Shown: positions 33,735 through 45,900, numbered from the stretch's first letter. The stretch is 64,000 bases of DNA from Anastatus disparis (GCA_017163975.1 JAFFSR010000084.1:134001-198000); one strand, 5' to 3'. Notes: generated from the sequence alone by a model not told the origin. Made by a program: numbers and translations.

Positions 33735-36423
33735 ATGCCTCCTAAGCTAGCAGAAGCTAAATTAACTAAATTAGACAATTGGTTACTTTAGCAAGTTTCG
33801 GATGGCAATGCAATCAAAGAGCATCAAAAAAGAATTAAACGTGAAAATCAAGCTTATGATACTGTTGCTGCATGCAATGTGCGAATTCAAAATCTTGAAC
33901 GCTACTAGGAGCGTTTTTCAAATATACATTATGCCTTAAGTGTGTATGATCTTTCTGAAAAAGAATACTATCGAAATGATTTTTGCAGTACAGTTGAAGC
34001 TGCTTATCTGGATTGTATGGCTATATTGACACATGGTAAGGACACATTAACCCCAAGAATTGAAACGCAACCTGTTATTGTACAACAGCATGAGTCGTTA
34101 GAGGCGATTATGAAATTGCCACTCCCTACTTTTGATGGCAACCTAGAAGAATGGCAAACTTTTAAGGAGTTATTCACTACTATGATACGAAATAAGGCGT
34201 ATATAGATCCTGTTATAAAGTTGCAGTGGCTTATTTCTTGTTTAAAGGGAGAAGCTTGTAAAAGAGTTAGTAATCTAACAATCATAGGGGATAACGTTGC
34301 AGTAGCATGGGAGGCATTGGTGAGGCGTTATAATAGCCCACATTATAAATTAGATATACTCATGAATAGTCTAATTGACTTACCTGTTTTATCAAAAAAA
34401 TCAACGGCTGCCTTTGATAACATGCTTGATGTTATGCAAGTTGCCAGGCGAGAATTTCTGGCGCTTCAATGTCCAGTCGCTTATTGGGATTTGTGGCTGA
34501 TTCATCTGGTCTATATTAAATTAAACCCTATCACCCAAGAACAATGGAACACCAAATTGGAAAATTTTGAGGAATTTCCCACTCTTGAAATGTTTGTAAC
34601 TTTCATGGAAGGCAAAGTTCAGACCATTGAATCTTCACATGTCGAGACTTCGAAAGGTAAAGGCACTAAGAACGAAAAATCAAACAGTAAGCAACAAAGA
34701 TACTCACACGCTAATACCACTGATACCGAAAAACTAAAGCCTAAGATATCTTCGTTCACCTGTTCTTATTACAATGGTACACATTTGATTCACCGTTGCA
34801 AAATGTTCGCTCAGCTTCCAGTCTTGAAGCGCCAAGAGTATGTCAAACAACACAAGCTATGTCATAATTGCTTGGGCACAGGTCATGGTACTAAAGACTG
34901 TACAGCTAAAAGACGATGTTATGTTTGTGAAAAGTCACATCACACAAAACTTAACTCAGACGATTCTAAGACAGGGCAATCGTCCACTTTAAGTCACTGT
35001 ACGGCAATTAGCTCCAGCGAGATCTCAACTTCTTGCTCAACGTTAGCAAGCAGACCTCGTATGGAAAAAACAGGCTTGTTAACCACAGCAAGGGTTGTGC
35101 TACAAGCAAAAAATGGTCGTCAAGCTTAAGTGCGTGCACTTATAGACCGAGGATCAGAAGAATCTTCCGTTACTACCGAAGTGACAAGATTATTAGCATC
35201 AAAGCGTAATCGTATACACGTCTATGTCAAGGGGTTGGGAGGAGCAACTACTGCATTTTCAAGCGAAGCAATAAATTTAATATTCAAATCCTTAACCAAT
35301 CCTCGATATTCTGTAAACTTTGAAGCTTTGGTTCTTATGACCACGACCTCAGTCACTCCTAAGGTTGACCTTTACGATATACAAGAGTGGTCACATCTCA
35401 TGGGGTTACAATTGGCTGATCCAGACTATAAGATATCTGGGCCAATTGACTGTGTATTAGGTTCTCAAATCTTAGCTGGTATTCTACTTGACGGCTTGAA
35501 AAAGGGTAAGCGAGGTGAACCCATAGCTCACCATACAGAGTTTGGATGGATAGTATCAGGTGGCTTAAGCCTTACGAATCGTAACACATCCGCTTATCAC
35601 CTTCAAATGGAGGAATCTCTTTCAGCTAAACTATGTCGTTTTTGGGAAATAGAGGACGTATCCTCTATGCCTATATTAACACTTGAGGATGAAAAATGCG
35701 AAAAATATTTTCAATCTACGGTACCAAGAGATCCGTCAGGACGATATGTGGTAAGATTACCATTTCGCTCTGAACCTAACCTAGCGGATAATAGAAAAAC
35801 TGCTATTTCAACCTTCTTCAGTATTGAAAAAAAATGCAACGCGATTCTGCGCTAGCTACACTGTATAAAGGTTTTATGTCAGACTATCTTGATCCACGCC
35901 ATATGCAAGTTATACTTTAGATAGTCCTTGACAAACCTTCATATTATCTTCCACATCATGCAGTTTTTAAGTCTGATGGATCTGGCAAAACACGTATCGT
36001 TTTTAACGGCTCTATCAAAACTTGTAATGGCAATCCTATCAATGATCTATTACATACTGATCCACAATTATTTGCAGAACTTTTTGTAGTTATAACTAGA
36101 TGGAGGTTTTTCCAATTTGCCTTTACAACAGATATGGTCAAGATGTTTCGACAATTTATGATTCACGAAGACGATCGTGACTTTCAACGAATTGTTTGGA
36201 GATCCACACCAGATTCACCTGTCACTCATTTTCATTTAAACACTGTGACATATGGAATGGTAAGCTCTCCGTATTATAAAGCAGCTTGCATCAGATGAGA
36301 AAGAAAACCTGTCGTCAAACTAGTACCTCTACCAATAGACACTCAAGTTACTACAGCTCATGAAGAGCTTGCATCCAACGACGATGCAGTCACGGCGGGC
36401 GGACTTCTAAATTCGAATTTCTA
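33735..36423 (+). pseudogene. BEL/Pao gag-protease-RT, broken and internally deleted
   Basis: One frame can be followed from a Met at 33,735 (MPPKLAEAKLTKLDNWLL, then stops at about 33,789 and 33,906) through an open part 33,942-35,126 to a TAA at 35,127, and on to 35,855. Gag features: LPLPTFDGNLEEWQTF (typical of BEL gag), and near its end zinc knuckles including CHNCLGTGHGTKDC and CYVCEKSHH. The protease follows the TAA: ALIDRGSEES, where the catalytic D-[ST]-G has become DRG. The reverse transcriptase N-terminal part is in another frame (35,834-36,295: YLPHHAVFK, FAFTTDMVKMFRQ, TYGMVSSPYY). Just before the YxDD region the sequence jumps to RKPVVKLVPLP, an integrase C-terminal-like stretch, and ends at 36,423. 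Not functional. Confidence 0.9.
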
Positions 36424-36520
36424 ATAGAATTTTATAGAATTTAAAAAAAAAATATATATATATATATAAATCGATACTTGCCTTTGTAGAATTTTCGTTT
36501 TATTCAAACGAGGTGGGCAG

Positions 36521-36832
36521 TGTTAACGTACTTGAATATCGTGCTGGACATTCTTCATCCTCCCCCCTCTCTTTCTTCTACAAATCACGCGACTTACTGA
36601 GCATCTTTTAGAATATTTTTGATCGATAGGCTCAGTATTTACTTGAGCTTTCCTCAAGTACTTTAAGCACTGAACGCTATATAAGATATTCATAATAGAA
36701 TATAGCTTATTGTTTTTAAATTAAATCAAGTTTTCTTTATTTCTTGCACCTTCACTCCAACAAATTCTTATTTATTTTATAGTCTTAGTTTACCTAATTT
36801 TAATTAAAAAATAGATTGCAAAGGCAAGAACA
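36521..36832 (+). repeat. 3' LTR of BEL/Pao element
   Basis: 312 bp, TG...CA. Retains the block near 36,675-36,706 with TATATAAG, a likely TATA box, which is missing from the 5' LTR. Preceded by the purine tract at 36,510-36,520. Confidence 0.93.
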
Positions 36833-36837
36833 CCCAT

Positions 36838-37356
36838 CAATATCGAAGAACCAAATCTAGAGTACATATGTTCAAAAATTCTATATTTTGACGTATTAAA
36901 AGTTATGTAGCTCTTCTCCTAATGGTTTACCCAAGTAAAGCAAAAGCTTACTTCAAAATGTTATCGGAAGAAACAAAATAGTTCTTAATGAGTGAAATCA
37001 ACCTAGCCAAACTCGAGCAATTGAAAATTACATGAAAGTAATCAATGAATTAATCAGAAAATAACAATTCTGAGATTCATAAAAATTTTTGTAGATTCTA
37101 CTCTTAGTTTACAACAAGAAATATCTTAATGAGTAATTATCTGCACCCCTTAGATTTGAGTAAAATAATAATTAAGTTGATAATTTTACAAAAAATTTTG
37201 AAAAATCTCAATTTTTCATTACTCATTACTCTTTATACCTTTGACCTAGACCTCTGAAAATTTTGTTGTGTATTTTGGTTATCAAATGGAAGCTTTTAAC
37301 TGATTTTCATCGAATTTTATTTTTTTGTTGGGTGAGTTCACATGAAATATCCCATA
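36838..37356. other. Outer end of right foldback arm
   Basis: Reverse complement of 19,473-19,910. No gene. Confidence 0.75.
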
Positions 37357-37384
37357 TATATACATATATATATCTCCCTATATT

Positions 37385-37900
37385 ATATAGTTATATAAAA
37401 AAAAAATCCTCCTCATCTACCCCTCATTTTTCCTCCTTCTCTTTTGTATGCTTAAAACATCACAATCCACCCCTCAAAATAACGTAAAAATCTGTCTAGA
37501 AATGATCTTTTTTGAGAAAAAAAAAGACACCCATCTACTACCCAAGTCACCCCTCTTGCTACCCCTCGTACGTCACTCGTCCCCCCTCAGATAATTTAGC
37601 TGAATTTACCTTATTTCATCAATGTATTTGTTACTCATTCTTTATACCACTACTATCACTCTTCCCGCTACTACCCCATCACTCCTACTTCTACTTTTTC
37701 TCCTTCAAAAAAATCAAAAGTCACGCCTCAAAATAACGTAAAAATGTCTCTTAAAATGTCTTTTTTTTTAAAAAAAAAAAGATTCCCCCCTCTACCCCAG
37801 TCACCCCTCTCCTACCCAAGTCTACCCCTCGGTCCACAAATCACCCCCTCGCTCTACAAGTCACCCCTCATAACCCCTCATGTCCCTAATACACTATTCA
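37385..37900 (+). repeat. CACCCCTC-rich tandem region in Helitron 5' part
   Basis: CCCCTCAAAATAACGTAAAAAT occurs at about 37,471 and again (CGCCTCAAAATAACGTAAAA) at about 37,725, in repeat units of about 255 bp, with many TACCCCTC/CACCCCTC motifs. The frames at 37,263-37,736 come from this. Confidence 0.7.
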
Positions 37901-38235
37901 TAATCATTTAGTGTTTGTTTTTATATCGTTAATTAAATATTTAAATTTTACCAATATTTTTTTAAAAAACCTTCTTGTTTGATGACTCCAATACTTTAGA
38001 GACCAAATTTAGTTATAAAAAATATTGGTTCTTAATTACCTCAAATATATTGATTCTTTATTTTATTTTTAAACGTCAATTATTTATTTGAAATATAAAC
38101 TATTAAGAAAAAAATTTTTAATTTTATATTTATGAAATACTTGCTTAAGGCTATATAATGGAATATATATTTAATACATAGTTAACAATATTATAGATTG
38201 TTGATATAATTAGTTTTTAACCATCAACTAATAAC

Positions 38236-38640
38236 TACGTTCCTTAGACAACTTTCCACACCATCCATACTGAGACAAAAAAAAATAAAAAACTTCTACT
38301 TTCAACATTTAAGCTTACTTTTTTTGGGTCCAAGCTGTATTTGCCTAAAAGTAAAGCACATTTTACTTTGTCTTGATTGTCTTTGTCAGAAAAACTTATT
38401 AAAAAATTTCCTACATCTAAAAGATTCTTCTTTCAGGTTAGCTTAAATTTGTTTTCTTGTTGTCTTGAGTTTATCTTGTGAAAGTCTTAAGTAGAAGTTT
38501 TTATTTTTTTTATCAGTTTAACGAGGTATTGTCAATAGCGCGTTGGTTTTTTTTTGTTTATAAAGAAAAATTAAACAATAAAAGTGGTACCCTTCACCAG
38601 TAGCCCTACATAACCACTTTTGAAATAATATAAATTAAAA
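38236..38640. repeat. Left member of a diverged inverted pair
   Basis: TTAGACAACTTTCCACACCA, then GAGGTATTGTCAATAGCGCG with TTGGTTTTTTTTT, then CCCTTCACCAGTAGCCCTAC are found in reverse order and orientation at 49,430-49,705. Confidence 0.65.
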
Positions 38641-39040
38641 AAATTTTTTCACATTTCTTTAAATGTCAAAAGTAAAAATGTTATTGTAAGTTTTTTATTA
38701 ATTAAAAAGATCAAAATTATAATAATTATTAATTTATTTATTTATAAAAAAATAAAAATAAAAATTATATTGTTAATGTAAAATTTTATACTCTTTATAC
38801 AAATAAATAAAGTTATATAATTTTTATTTTATTTTTCTCTAATATTTTCAATGTTTTGAGGAATATATTTATATCCTTTTTCGTTAGTTTATATTTAAAC
38901 AGTTATAATATAAATTATATAACAAATTTTTTATAATTATATAAATTTTTTATATAAAGAGTGTGATATTAATTTTTTAATATTTAAATAAACAATCCAG
39001 AAGCGACAACTCCCAATGACATACCAAATATCACAGTAAG
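38641..39040. other. AT-rich spacer upstream of Rep-helicase remnant
   Basis: Nothing recognised; almost pure A/T. Confidence 0.6.
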
Positions 39041-39062
39041 ATTATTTTATATAAAATTTAAA

Positions 39063-40813
39063 ATGTTATTGAATGATATTATAAAAAACGAAATTTTTGG
39101 TCCTGTTATAACTTATGTATTTTCGATTGAATTTCAAAAAAGAGGGTTACCTGACGCGCATATTATTATAACATTACATCATAGTCATGAAATATTAACT
39201 CCAGAAAATATTGATAAATATATTTCAGCAGAAATACCTTTATCAGAAAATAAATATTTACAAAAATTAGTAATTAAACATATGTTACATGGACCACATA
39301 CAGATAAATCACCTTTTAGATTACCGTTAGATTTAAATAATATTGAAAGTGCATTTTTAAAATTTGATTCAGATAAGAAAAAATTAAGAGAAGCAAATGT
39401 AATTATATGGGACAAAGCATCAATGATTCCTAAAAAAGCTTTAGAAATAGTTGACAAAACATTAAAAGATGTCTGTCATAATGATGAAATTTTTTGAGGA
39501 AAAATTATTATTTTAGGTAGAGATTTTCGTCAAATTTTACCTGTATTAAAACATGGAAATAAAAATACAATTATAGAACAAACTATAAAATATTCAACCC
39601 TATGGCCCATGTTTCATATTTTTAAATTAAAAAAAAATATAAGATCTAATAATGAAAATTTTTCATCATTTTTATTAGATATCGGAGAAGGAAAAGTTGA
39701 TACATTTATTATACCAGAAAAATGGAAAACTAATAATGTTTGCAATAAAATTTATCAAAACATTAACAATAATTATTGTTTTTCGAAAAATGTTATTTTA
39801 AGTACGCATAATAAAGATGTCAATATTTGAAATAATAAAATATTGAATTTAATTAATAATGAAACAATGACATATTATAATATTGATTATGCAACATATA
39901 AGGGTGTTGATCAAACAGATGATAATATCCATTTAAATTATCAAATAGAAATGTTAAATAATATAAGAGAAGGATTACCTCCACATGAACTTAATTTAAA
40001 AATAAATGCCATAATAATGCTAATTAGAAATTTAAGTATAAAAGATGGATTATGCAATGGAACACGATTAAAGATAACCAGATTGTTTAAATACAATATC
40101 GAAGCTGAAGTAATTACAGGCGAAAATAAAGGAAATAAAGTTTTTATACCGCGTATGACATTAAGCACAAATGAATCATCGTCTTTATCATTTATTTTAT
40201 ATAGAAAACAATTCCCTATTGTATAAGCTTTTGTTATAACTATAAATGAATCACAAGGTCAAAGTTTTGAAAACGTAGGAATATTCGTAAAAAAACCTTT
40301 ATTTTTACATAGACAATTATATGTTGCTCTTTCAAGAAGTAAAAATCCTTCTAAAATACATATTCAAAATGAATTAGAAAATAAAACTGAATTAAGAGGA
40401 GGTCACGTATCTCTGTCCTTTTCTAATCAAAGAAATGATTTTTTTACAAAAACTAATAACTTTAGCAAAAAATGAAGAGAAAGCCGCATCTCGTATCAAA
40501 AAAAGCATTATTTTCTTTGATAAGAAAAAATTAATTTTATTGCTTTGTTCCCAAGAAAACCTTGAAAAACGAAATGGTCCACCCTAACCTCTATGATTTA
40601 AGTTTTTCAAGGTTTTCTTGAAAACGAAGCAATAAAATTAATTCTTTCTTATCAAAGAAAATGTTGCTTTTTTTGATACGAGATGCGGCTTTCTCTTCAT
40701 TTTTTGCTAAAGTTATTAGTTTTTGTAAAAAAATCATTTTTTTTATTAGAAAAGGACAGATATACGTGACCTCCTCTTAACCAATATAGTATGGAAAGAA
40801 GTACTAGAGAAAT
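39063..40813 (+). pseudogene. Helitron Rep-helicase (PIF1-type), broken
   Basis: One frame can be read from 39,063 to a TAA at about 40,811, skipping the TTAA MITE at 40,396-40,776. Rep remnant: FSIEFQKRGLPDAHII, where the first His of the HUH motif is Asp. Then LHGPHTDKSPFRLPLDLNN: the sequence jumps in frame from Rep to the helicase, so the rest of Rep and the Walker A motif are missing. Helicase parts: IIWDKASMIPKKALE (Walker B/DEAS), IIILGRDFRQILPVL, LIRNLSIKDGLCNGTRLKIT, TINESQGQSFENVGIF and LYVALSRSK (motif VI). In-frame stops: TGA at 39,495, TGA at 39,828, TAA at 40,224. There is no frameshift, which suggests fairly recent decay. Confidence 0.9.
40396..40776. mobile_element. piggyBac-type MITE in the helicase gene
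   Basis: 381 bp between TTAA copies (40,392-40,395 and 40,777-40,780). Both ends read GAGGAGGTCACGTATCTCTG (right end ATATCTG), then TCCTTTTCTAAT. It is strongly similar to 32,308-32,689, including ATCTCGTATCAAAAAAAGC. It lies about a dozen codons before the helicase stop: on removal of the element and one TTAA the frame continues. Confidence 0.95.
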
Positions 40814-41075
40814 AACAAAAAAAAAACTTTAATTTTTTTAATATTAAAAATATATTTATGTTTCTTACATACTAATAAAACATTTGTTTTTTCAGATATA
40901 ACATAATAAAACAAAAAATAAAAACATACTTTAAATTTTCTATATAAAAAAATTAATATAAAATAATAAAAAAGAAAATAAAAACAAACTTCAAATATTT
41001 TATAAAAAAGAAATAATAACAAAGTTATTTTAAGTACAATTTAATTAATACTAATAACAATTGAATCATTATAAA

Positions 41076-41459
41076 ATGGAATGGGATCCAGTTTCAAATG
41101 AATACATTGTTGTAGAAAACTTACAAGATCAAGAAGAATAAGATGATTTAAATAACCAAATAAACGAATTTAAAGGGTTTCAAGAGCAGTACGAAGAATA
41201 TATGGAAAATTTGAATGAAAATACAGATTTATCTAGATTAAATAATGTAATTAATAATTATATCGGTATTGAAAATGAAAAACTTGTTTTTGAAAATTGG
41301 AACAACGTAACATATTATTATAAATATATGACAAATAAAATTATTCAATATAAGTTAGAAATACGTGATCCAATAATAAAATATTATATCACCACTTATA
41401 ATACAATATATTATAAATATTTATTACGTATTGCTAATATAATTTTTTTTATGTTATAA
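41076..41459 (+). pseudogene. Unknown accessory ORF downstream of helicase
   Basis: The Met at 41,076 follows TATAAA. The frame reads MEWDPVSNEYIVVENLQDQE, meets a TAA at about 41,139, then stays open to 41,459 (DDLNNQINEFKGFQEQYEEY, then Asn/Tyr-rich sequence). 127 codons in all. The acidic, Gln-rich start and single stop make it more gene-like than the surrounding A/T sequence. No known domain. It may be a Helitron accessory gene or a captured exon; chance is not excluded. Confidence 0.3.
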
Positions 41460-41499
41460 AATATAATATAAAATATATTTAATTAATAAATCAATAAAA

Positions 41500-42200
41500 A
41501 TAATAAATATATCTTTTATAATAACAGAAAATTAATCAAATATATTAAAACAGTAGTTTAACATATATTTCATACATCACAAAGACTTAATTGCATTAAG
41601 ATATATTTTAAAAAAATAAATAAAATTTAATAAAATACTCACTGTATAATTTTATTTATGACGTACATCGATTAGTAATTAATTGAATTAATATTATTAT
41701 AATTATGATACGGGCAGTAAACGTTTAATAAATCAAATAAAATCCTATTATAACTTATACATTTTTAATTGAATTTAAATATAATAAAATGCTTAAAGAA
41801 TAAATAAAAAATTATTTTATGAAACAAAAAAAAATTAATAAAATTCATATCATTATATATTATATATTAATTTTTTTAATTAATGAATAATATTAAAAAT
41901 TATTCATTATAAAATAAATAATCGATAATTTAAAAAAAAACAAACATTAAATTACATTCTATTAATTTTGTAAAAATTATTTTAATATCTCTTTTTTAAT
42001 ACTAGCAAAAAAGTCAAGGATATTAAAAAACAATATAGATATATATTTTATACATCCAAAAGACTTAAAAATAAAATTAAAATAATTAATAAATGAGGAA
42101 AAATTAAATTATTTAATTTTATCGTTTTATTTATGAAATATATTAATTAATAATATTATGATTATCATAATGATATTGAAATTTATTGTAAAATATATAC
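41500..42200. repeat. Degenerate ~480 bp duplication
   Basis: About 41,555-41,720 (TATATTTCATACATCACAAA, GACTTAA, then AATTTTATTTATGACGTACA) resembles about 42,035-42,170 (TATATTTTATACATCCAAAA, GACTTAA, TTTTATTTATGAAATA). Nothing coding. Confidence 0.5.
41738..41802 (+). pseudogene. Possible second Helitron Rep fragment
   Basis: ATCCTATTATAACTTATACA followed by TTTTTAATTGAATTTAAATA reads PIITYTFLIEFK, close to GPVITYVFSIEFQ at 39,095-39,135. It is very short, so this is tentative. Confidence 0.3.
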
Positions 42201-42368
42201 TTTTAATAAAACTAATATTTAAAAAAAAGGAAATATATTAATTTCGAGTATATAAATTAAAGATACTAAATGTTTTAAAAAAAATAATAATAATTAATAT
42301 TCAAATATAAGAAATAATTGGAAAATTTTTAATAATAATAATATTAAAAAACATAGAATTCAATCAAG

Positions 42369-42990
42369 TGTTACGTTTTTACGTATATGTATATTTAATT
42401 ATAAGATGGCGGGTAACTTTTGTATCACGACTAATCTTGGTAAACCCAAGCAGTCAGTTTGCGTGAAGAATTAAATAAATACTCAGTAGTTATAATATGA
42501 ATATAAGTTTATTAATACTTTCGTCAAGAGAGATATGTCCTATTATTAATTCATCGCCTAATACGTTCCTTGCTGCTTGCTCCAATCGGGCGTACTCCCG
42601 TCGTTCGTGGCTAAAGGTTGGTTGCTTACTCTCTCTCTACATCTCTCTATTGATGGTCTACTGACTGACTCCTCGTGGGATGTCGGGCTGTATTTATACT
42701 CGCCAAATTTGTTGTTTCCACGTGCCTATCCTTCTAGAATATTCGTTATTGATTGGAATTTGCTGATCAGTCCGTCAGTGACTTTTCGTTCTGGTCTTAA
42801 CCTGTTGCTGGGTGGTCAGCTCTTTTTTTATGGTACTCAACGCTTTTCGTTGTTTCCAGGCAGGTTATAACTTGTTAGTATGACGGTCAGCGTTTTCTGT
42901 CTTTACTTGTTGGAACGTGTATTCGTCGCATTCTTTGTATATTGCTGATATTAATTCTTTTTCATTTTATAGGATATAGAATCCGTAACA
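42369..42990 (-). repeat. Left LTR (3' LTR of minus-strand element)
   Basis: 622 bp, TG...CA. Differences from the right LTR include CGACTAATC/CAACTAATC, CAAGAGAG/CGAGAGAG, four extra bases in a CTCTCTCT run, TCGGGCTG/TCCGGCTG, TTTGTTG/TCGTTG and GGGTGG/GGATGG. Confidence 0.95.
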
Positions 42991-45900
42991 CGTCTGAGGC
43001 CGTGGTATCGGCGCCCTCGACGATTAATACCTTAAAAAATTTATTTTTCGTTTTACCTAAGGCTCTATATAATTCAATGAAATTTATTTAAGCTTGCCTA
43101 ATTGTATGTGTTACATTGGTTTATGTAGAGTACTGTTGTGTACCTATCAAATACATTTCTATTCTGACTATATATCTCTCTCTTTGTGTACATTAAAATT
43201 CACATAAGATTATGTTTTTAAAAGAAAATGTTTTGTTCATGTTTTCCTTGCATTCGTTGTTGGATTAATTGCTTTTGAATATGTTTATTCTTGACTTCTC
43301 TGGATACGATTTTCATCCTTTTTGATTATATATATTCCTCAGAAACTGTACTGGTACCTGAAAATATTCTTTAACAATTAATTACAAAGGGGCCCCCCAA
43401 TAGCTGGAGGCTTCCAATTTTTAATGCAAATTTTGAGTCAGTTATTATTGTTATAATCTTAATTTTTCTTGGCTTATTAATCCCTGTATGCCTGCAACAT
43501 GTTAGGCAGGAATCTTATCTACTTTTTACCTTGTTATAAGGTGACTGTATGTTTCATGCTTATTTATGATCAATAAGTTCAGTTTATTATATGCACTTTA
43601 TTTAAAAATCTTTTTCTATTTGAACATGTTTATTTTATTAGTTTTATGGTTTTTTCCATAAATGTCCTGTTATTATAATATAATATTCAAATTTTATTAT
43701 ATCGTATTTTTTTCTTACATATAACTTGTTTATTAATAATTAGAGGTTATAATTACTCTTTACATTATTTAACTATATCTAATTTATCCCTTTTAAGGTT
43801 AATAATGATTTTCTCATGTGTCTCGATATTACAATATAGTTTGCATATCTGTCCCGAAACTGTAACATGGTGTGTCCCGAAATAGGGTCATGCGTTAATT
43901 CTCAATTTTATTGTATATATAATCATTATTTATTGTTCAATTATTTATATTTAATAATATTAAGTGACTATATGATTATTATAACGTTTATGTATGTTTA
44001 TTAATGATTATATAATAATTTTATAATTATTATTAATGATTATCCTATTCTTGTCATGATATAGGTATATGAGTTTATTCTTATTTATTGTTCAATCAAT
44101 TATGTTTAACAATATTAAGTGATATTATAGTGTTTATTTATGTATATTATATAATAAATAATTTATCATCTTTGTTTATTATTATTTATTGTTCAATTAA
44201 TTATAATTCTCTCTTTTTTTGTGAGTGGCCAGTCTATGTACTCTTATGTTCGTGCCTATACTACACGTGCTTTATTCCTCTTTGTGCTGCAATTCGTTGC
44301 GCACACTGTTATGCAGTTCGTATACCTATTACGTCTGTATGCGTCTGAGTGCTTGATCGCTAGCGGTGGGGGCTCTTACTGCTTGAAGTCTTTAGGCTGT
44401 GTAGGTGCATACGTGATTACGTACGTGTGAATTTGACTGCTAAGTGTTTGTATTCTTTTCACTGTGAATCGTATATGATTACGTACGTGTGAATTTGACT
44501 GCAAAGTGTTGGTATTCTTTTCACTGTGAATCGTATATGATCACGTGCGTGTGAATTTGACTGCAAAGTGTTGGTGCTATAGAAGCGTGGTGCGCGTATT
44601 AGTATGTGCATGAGTATCGTGGTGCGTGTATTAGTGTATATGTGAGCCATCTAATAGTTTGATACTTATTTTCGTTTTTATATATTTTTATCCTTTCTAT
44701 ATTTTTATTTTATAAGTTTAAACATTTCTGTTTTGCTGTTGTTAGTTATTTATTTGATTAATTACTGTATATTTTTATTAAGCTTCGGATATAATTATTT
44801 TGTAGACTCTAGATAATTTATTTAAATTATTACCGTTGAATATTGGTTATAATGTATAGATATATTTTTGATAATTTCGAGCATATCTATATTTATATGC
44901 CTTTAATCAGCATTTCTAGATAATTTTGTATTTTATTAATTTTTTTGTTAATATTTAATGCGCGTATTTTAAGACTTCTTTACGTTTATGCAAGTTTTCA
45001 CTTAACTCCCTTTCTTCTATAATTATATAGTTATTTGTTCCTCCTTCTTGCATTGTGTGTTGTTTTTATCTCTATATATATTTATTTCTTCATCTTTTTC
45101 TTGTTTTATTTGTCTATATTTCTTTCCTTTTATTTTTATTTCTTGGACGCATGCATATACATATATACTTTGTTTTCGATCGTATTATATGTCTAGTTTT
45201 TACATTACTATAAATATTATTACTTTTGTCAATTTTACTATTAATATTATTCCCGTAACCAATTTTGATAAGGTTTTTATTATAATTTTGTTTATAATTT
45301 ATAATAATCCGTCCCTTGACTAATTAAAATTTTATTCTCGTTCTTTTTGTTTGGTACCAGGTAATTTTTTCTTTTTGACGCATATATTTTTTTTGCGTTC
45401 CTGGTCCGATAATTTCTAAACTTTTTATTGTGAATAATGGCGGACATATCATACATTCTTAGTTTATGGCGCCATTTCTTAGAGAAATTTTGGGATTCCA
45501 CTTGTGGATCCTCTTTGCCATAGGCATTCATCAGATAGCACGTATGCAACCTGAGAATTATTTCTCGAATACTTGTATCAGGAATTTTCCTGACAATAGT
45601 TAAGCATTAGTGTGCTTATAATTTTCTTTTTTTTTTCTTTTTTGATTTATTTTAATGCTTTCGAGGGAGGGATTATTTTATATTTGCTATTTTAATAATT
45701 TAAGCCTTAGTTCTTTATTTACTTATGTAATAATCTATACCTTATTCAATTAATCGCGGGAATATTCTTTATTTAATATAATTGTTAAATCAATTTTCTT
45801 TACTTTTTCTCGACATATATATGTATATTTTGCGAATATTGTTCAATCTATATAAAACTGTTTTGTTTAGGTTTGTTTTATTTTAAGATTTGATTTCTGC

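Larger units (their letters stand above)
31752..36832 (+). mobile_element. BEL/Pao LTR retrotransposon, defective
   Basis: Direct LTRs 31,752-32,032 and 36,521-36,832 begin TGTTAACG and end in ACA. A 5 bp duplication CCCAT flanks the whole element (31,747-31,751 and 36,833-36,837). The mirrored foldback arm at about 19,910 has one ATGGG and no insert. After the 5' LTR comes a primer-binding-like TGGTAGCAGGGCGTGG (32,034-32,049); a purine-rich GAGGTGGGCAG precedes the 3' LTR. The gene content (33,735-36,423) is BEL-type gag, protease and partial reverse transcriptase. RNase H and nearly all integrase are deleted. The leader carries a piggyBac MITE and an hAT MITE. Confidence 0.95.
19472..37356. 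mobile_element. 17.9 kb inverted duplication, giant foldback
   Basis: The ends mirror each other: TATGGGACATTCCATGTGAA at 19,473 and, reversed, at about 37,335-37,354, both beside TA-rich sequence. Paired landmarks run inward: 19,800-19,900 with 36,845-36,960; 19,905-20,090 with 31,565-31,750; 23,870-24,003 with 31,420-31,560; 25,714-26,990 with 30,430-31,418; about 27,020 with 30,400. Without inserts each arm is about 2.2 kb, diverged about 10-15%. Inserts differ: 20,096-23,866 and 24,004-25,713 in the left arm, the BEL element in the right. The unpaired centre (27,027-30,397) holds MITEs and a non-LTR fragment. No transposase recognised. Confidence 0.82.

Noticed and set aside
37263..37736. 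Two 74-codon frames
   Set aside because: They arise from TA runs and CACCCCTC repeats.
42577..42870. 97-codon frame (and its 123-codon twin at 48,631-49,002) as a duplicated gene
   Set aside because: Both lie inside the two LTRs; the duplication is the LTR pair itself and the frame has no known domain and opposes the gag strand.
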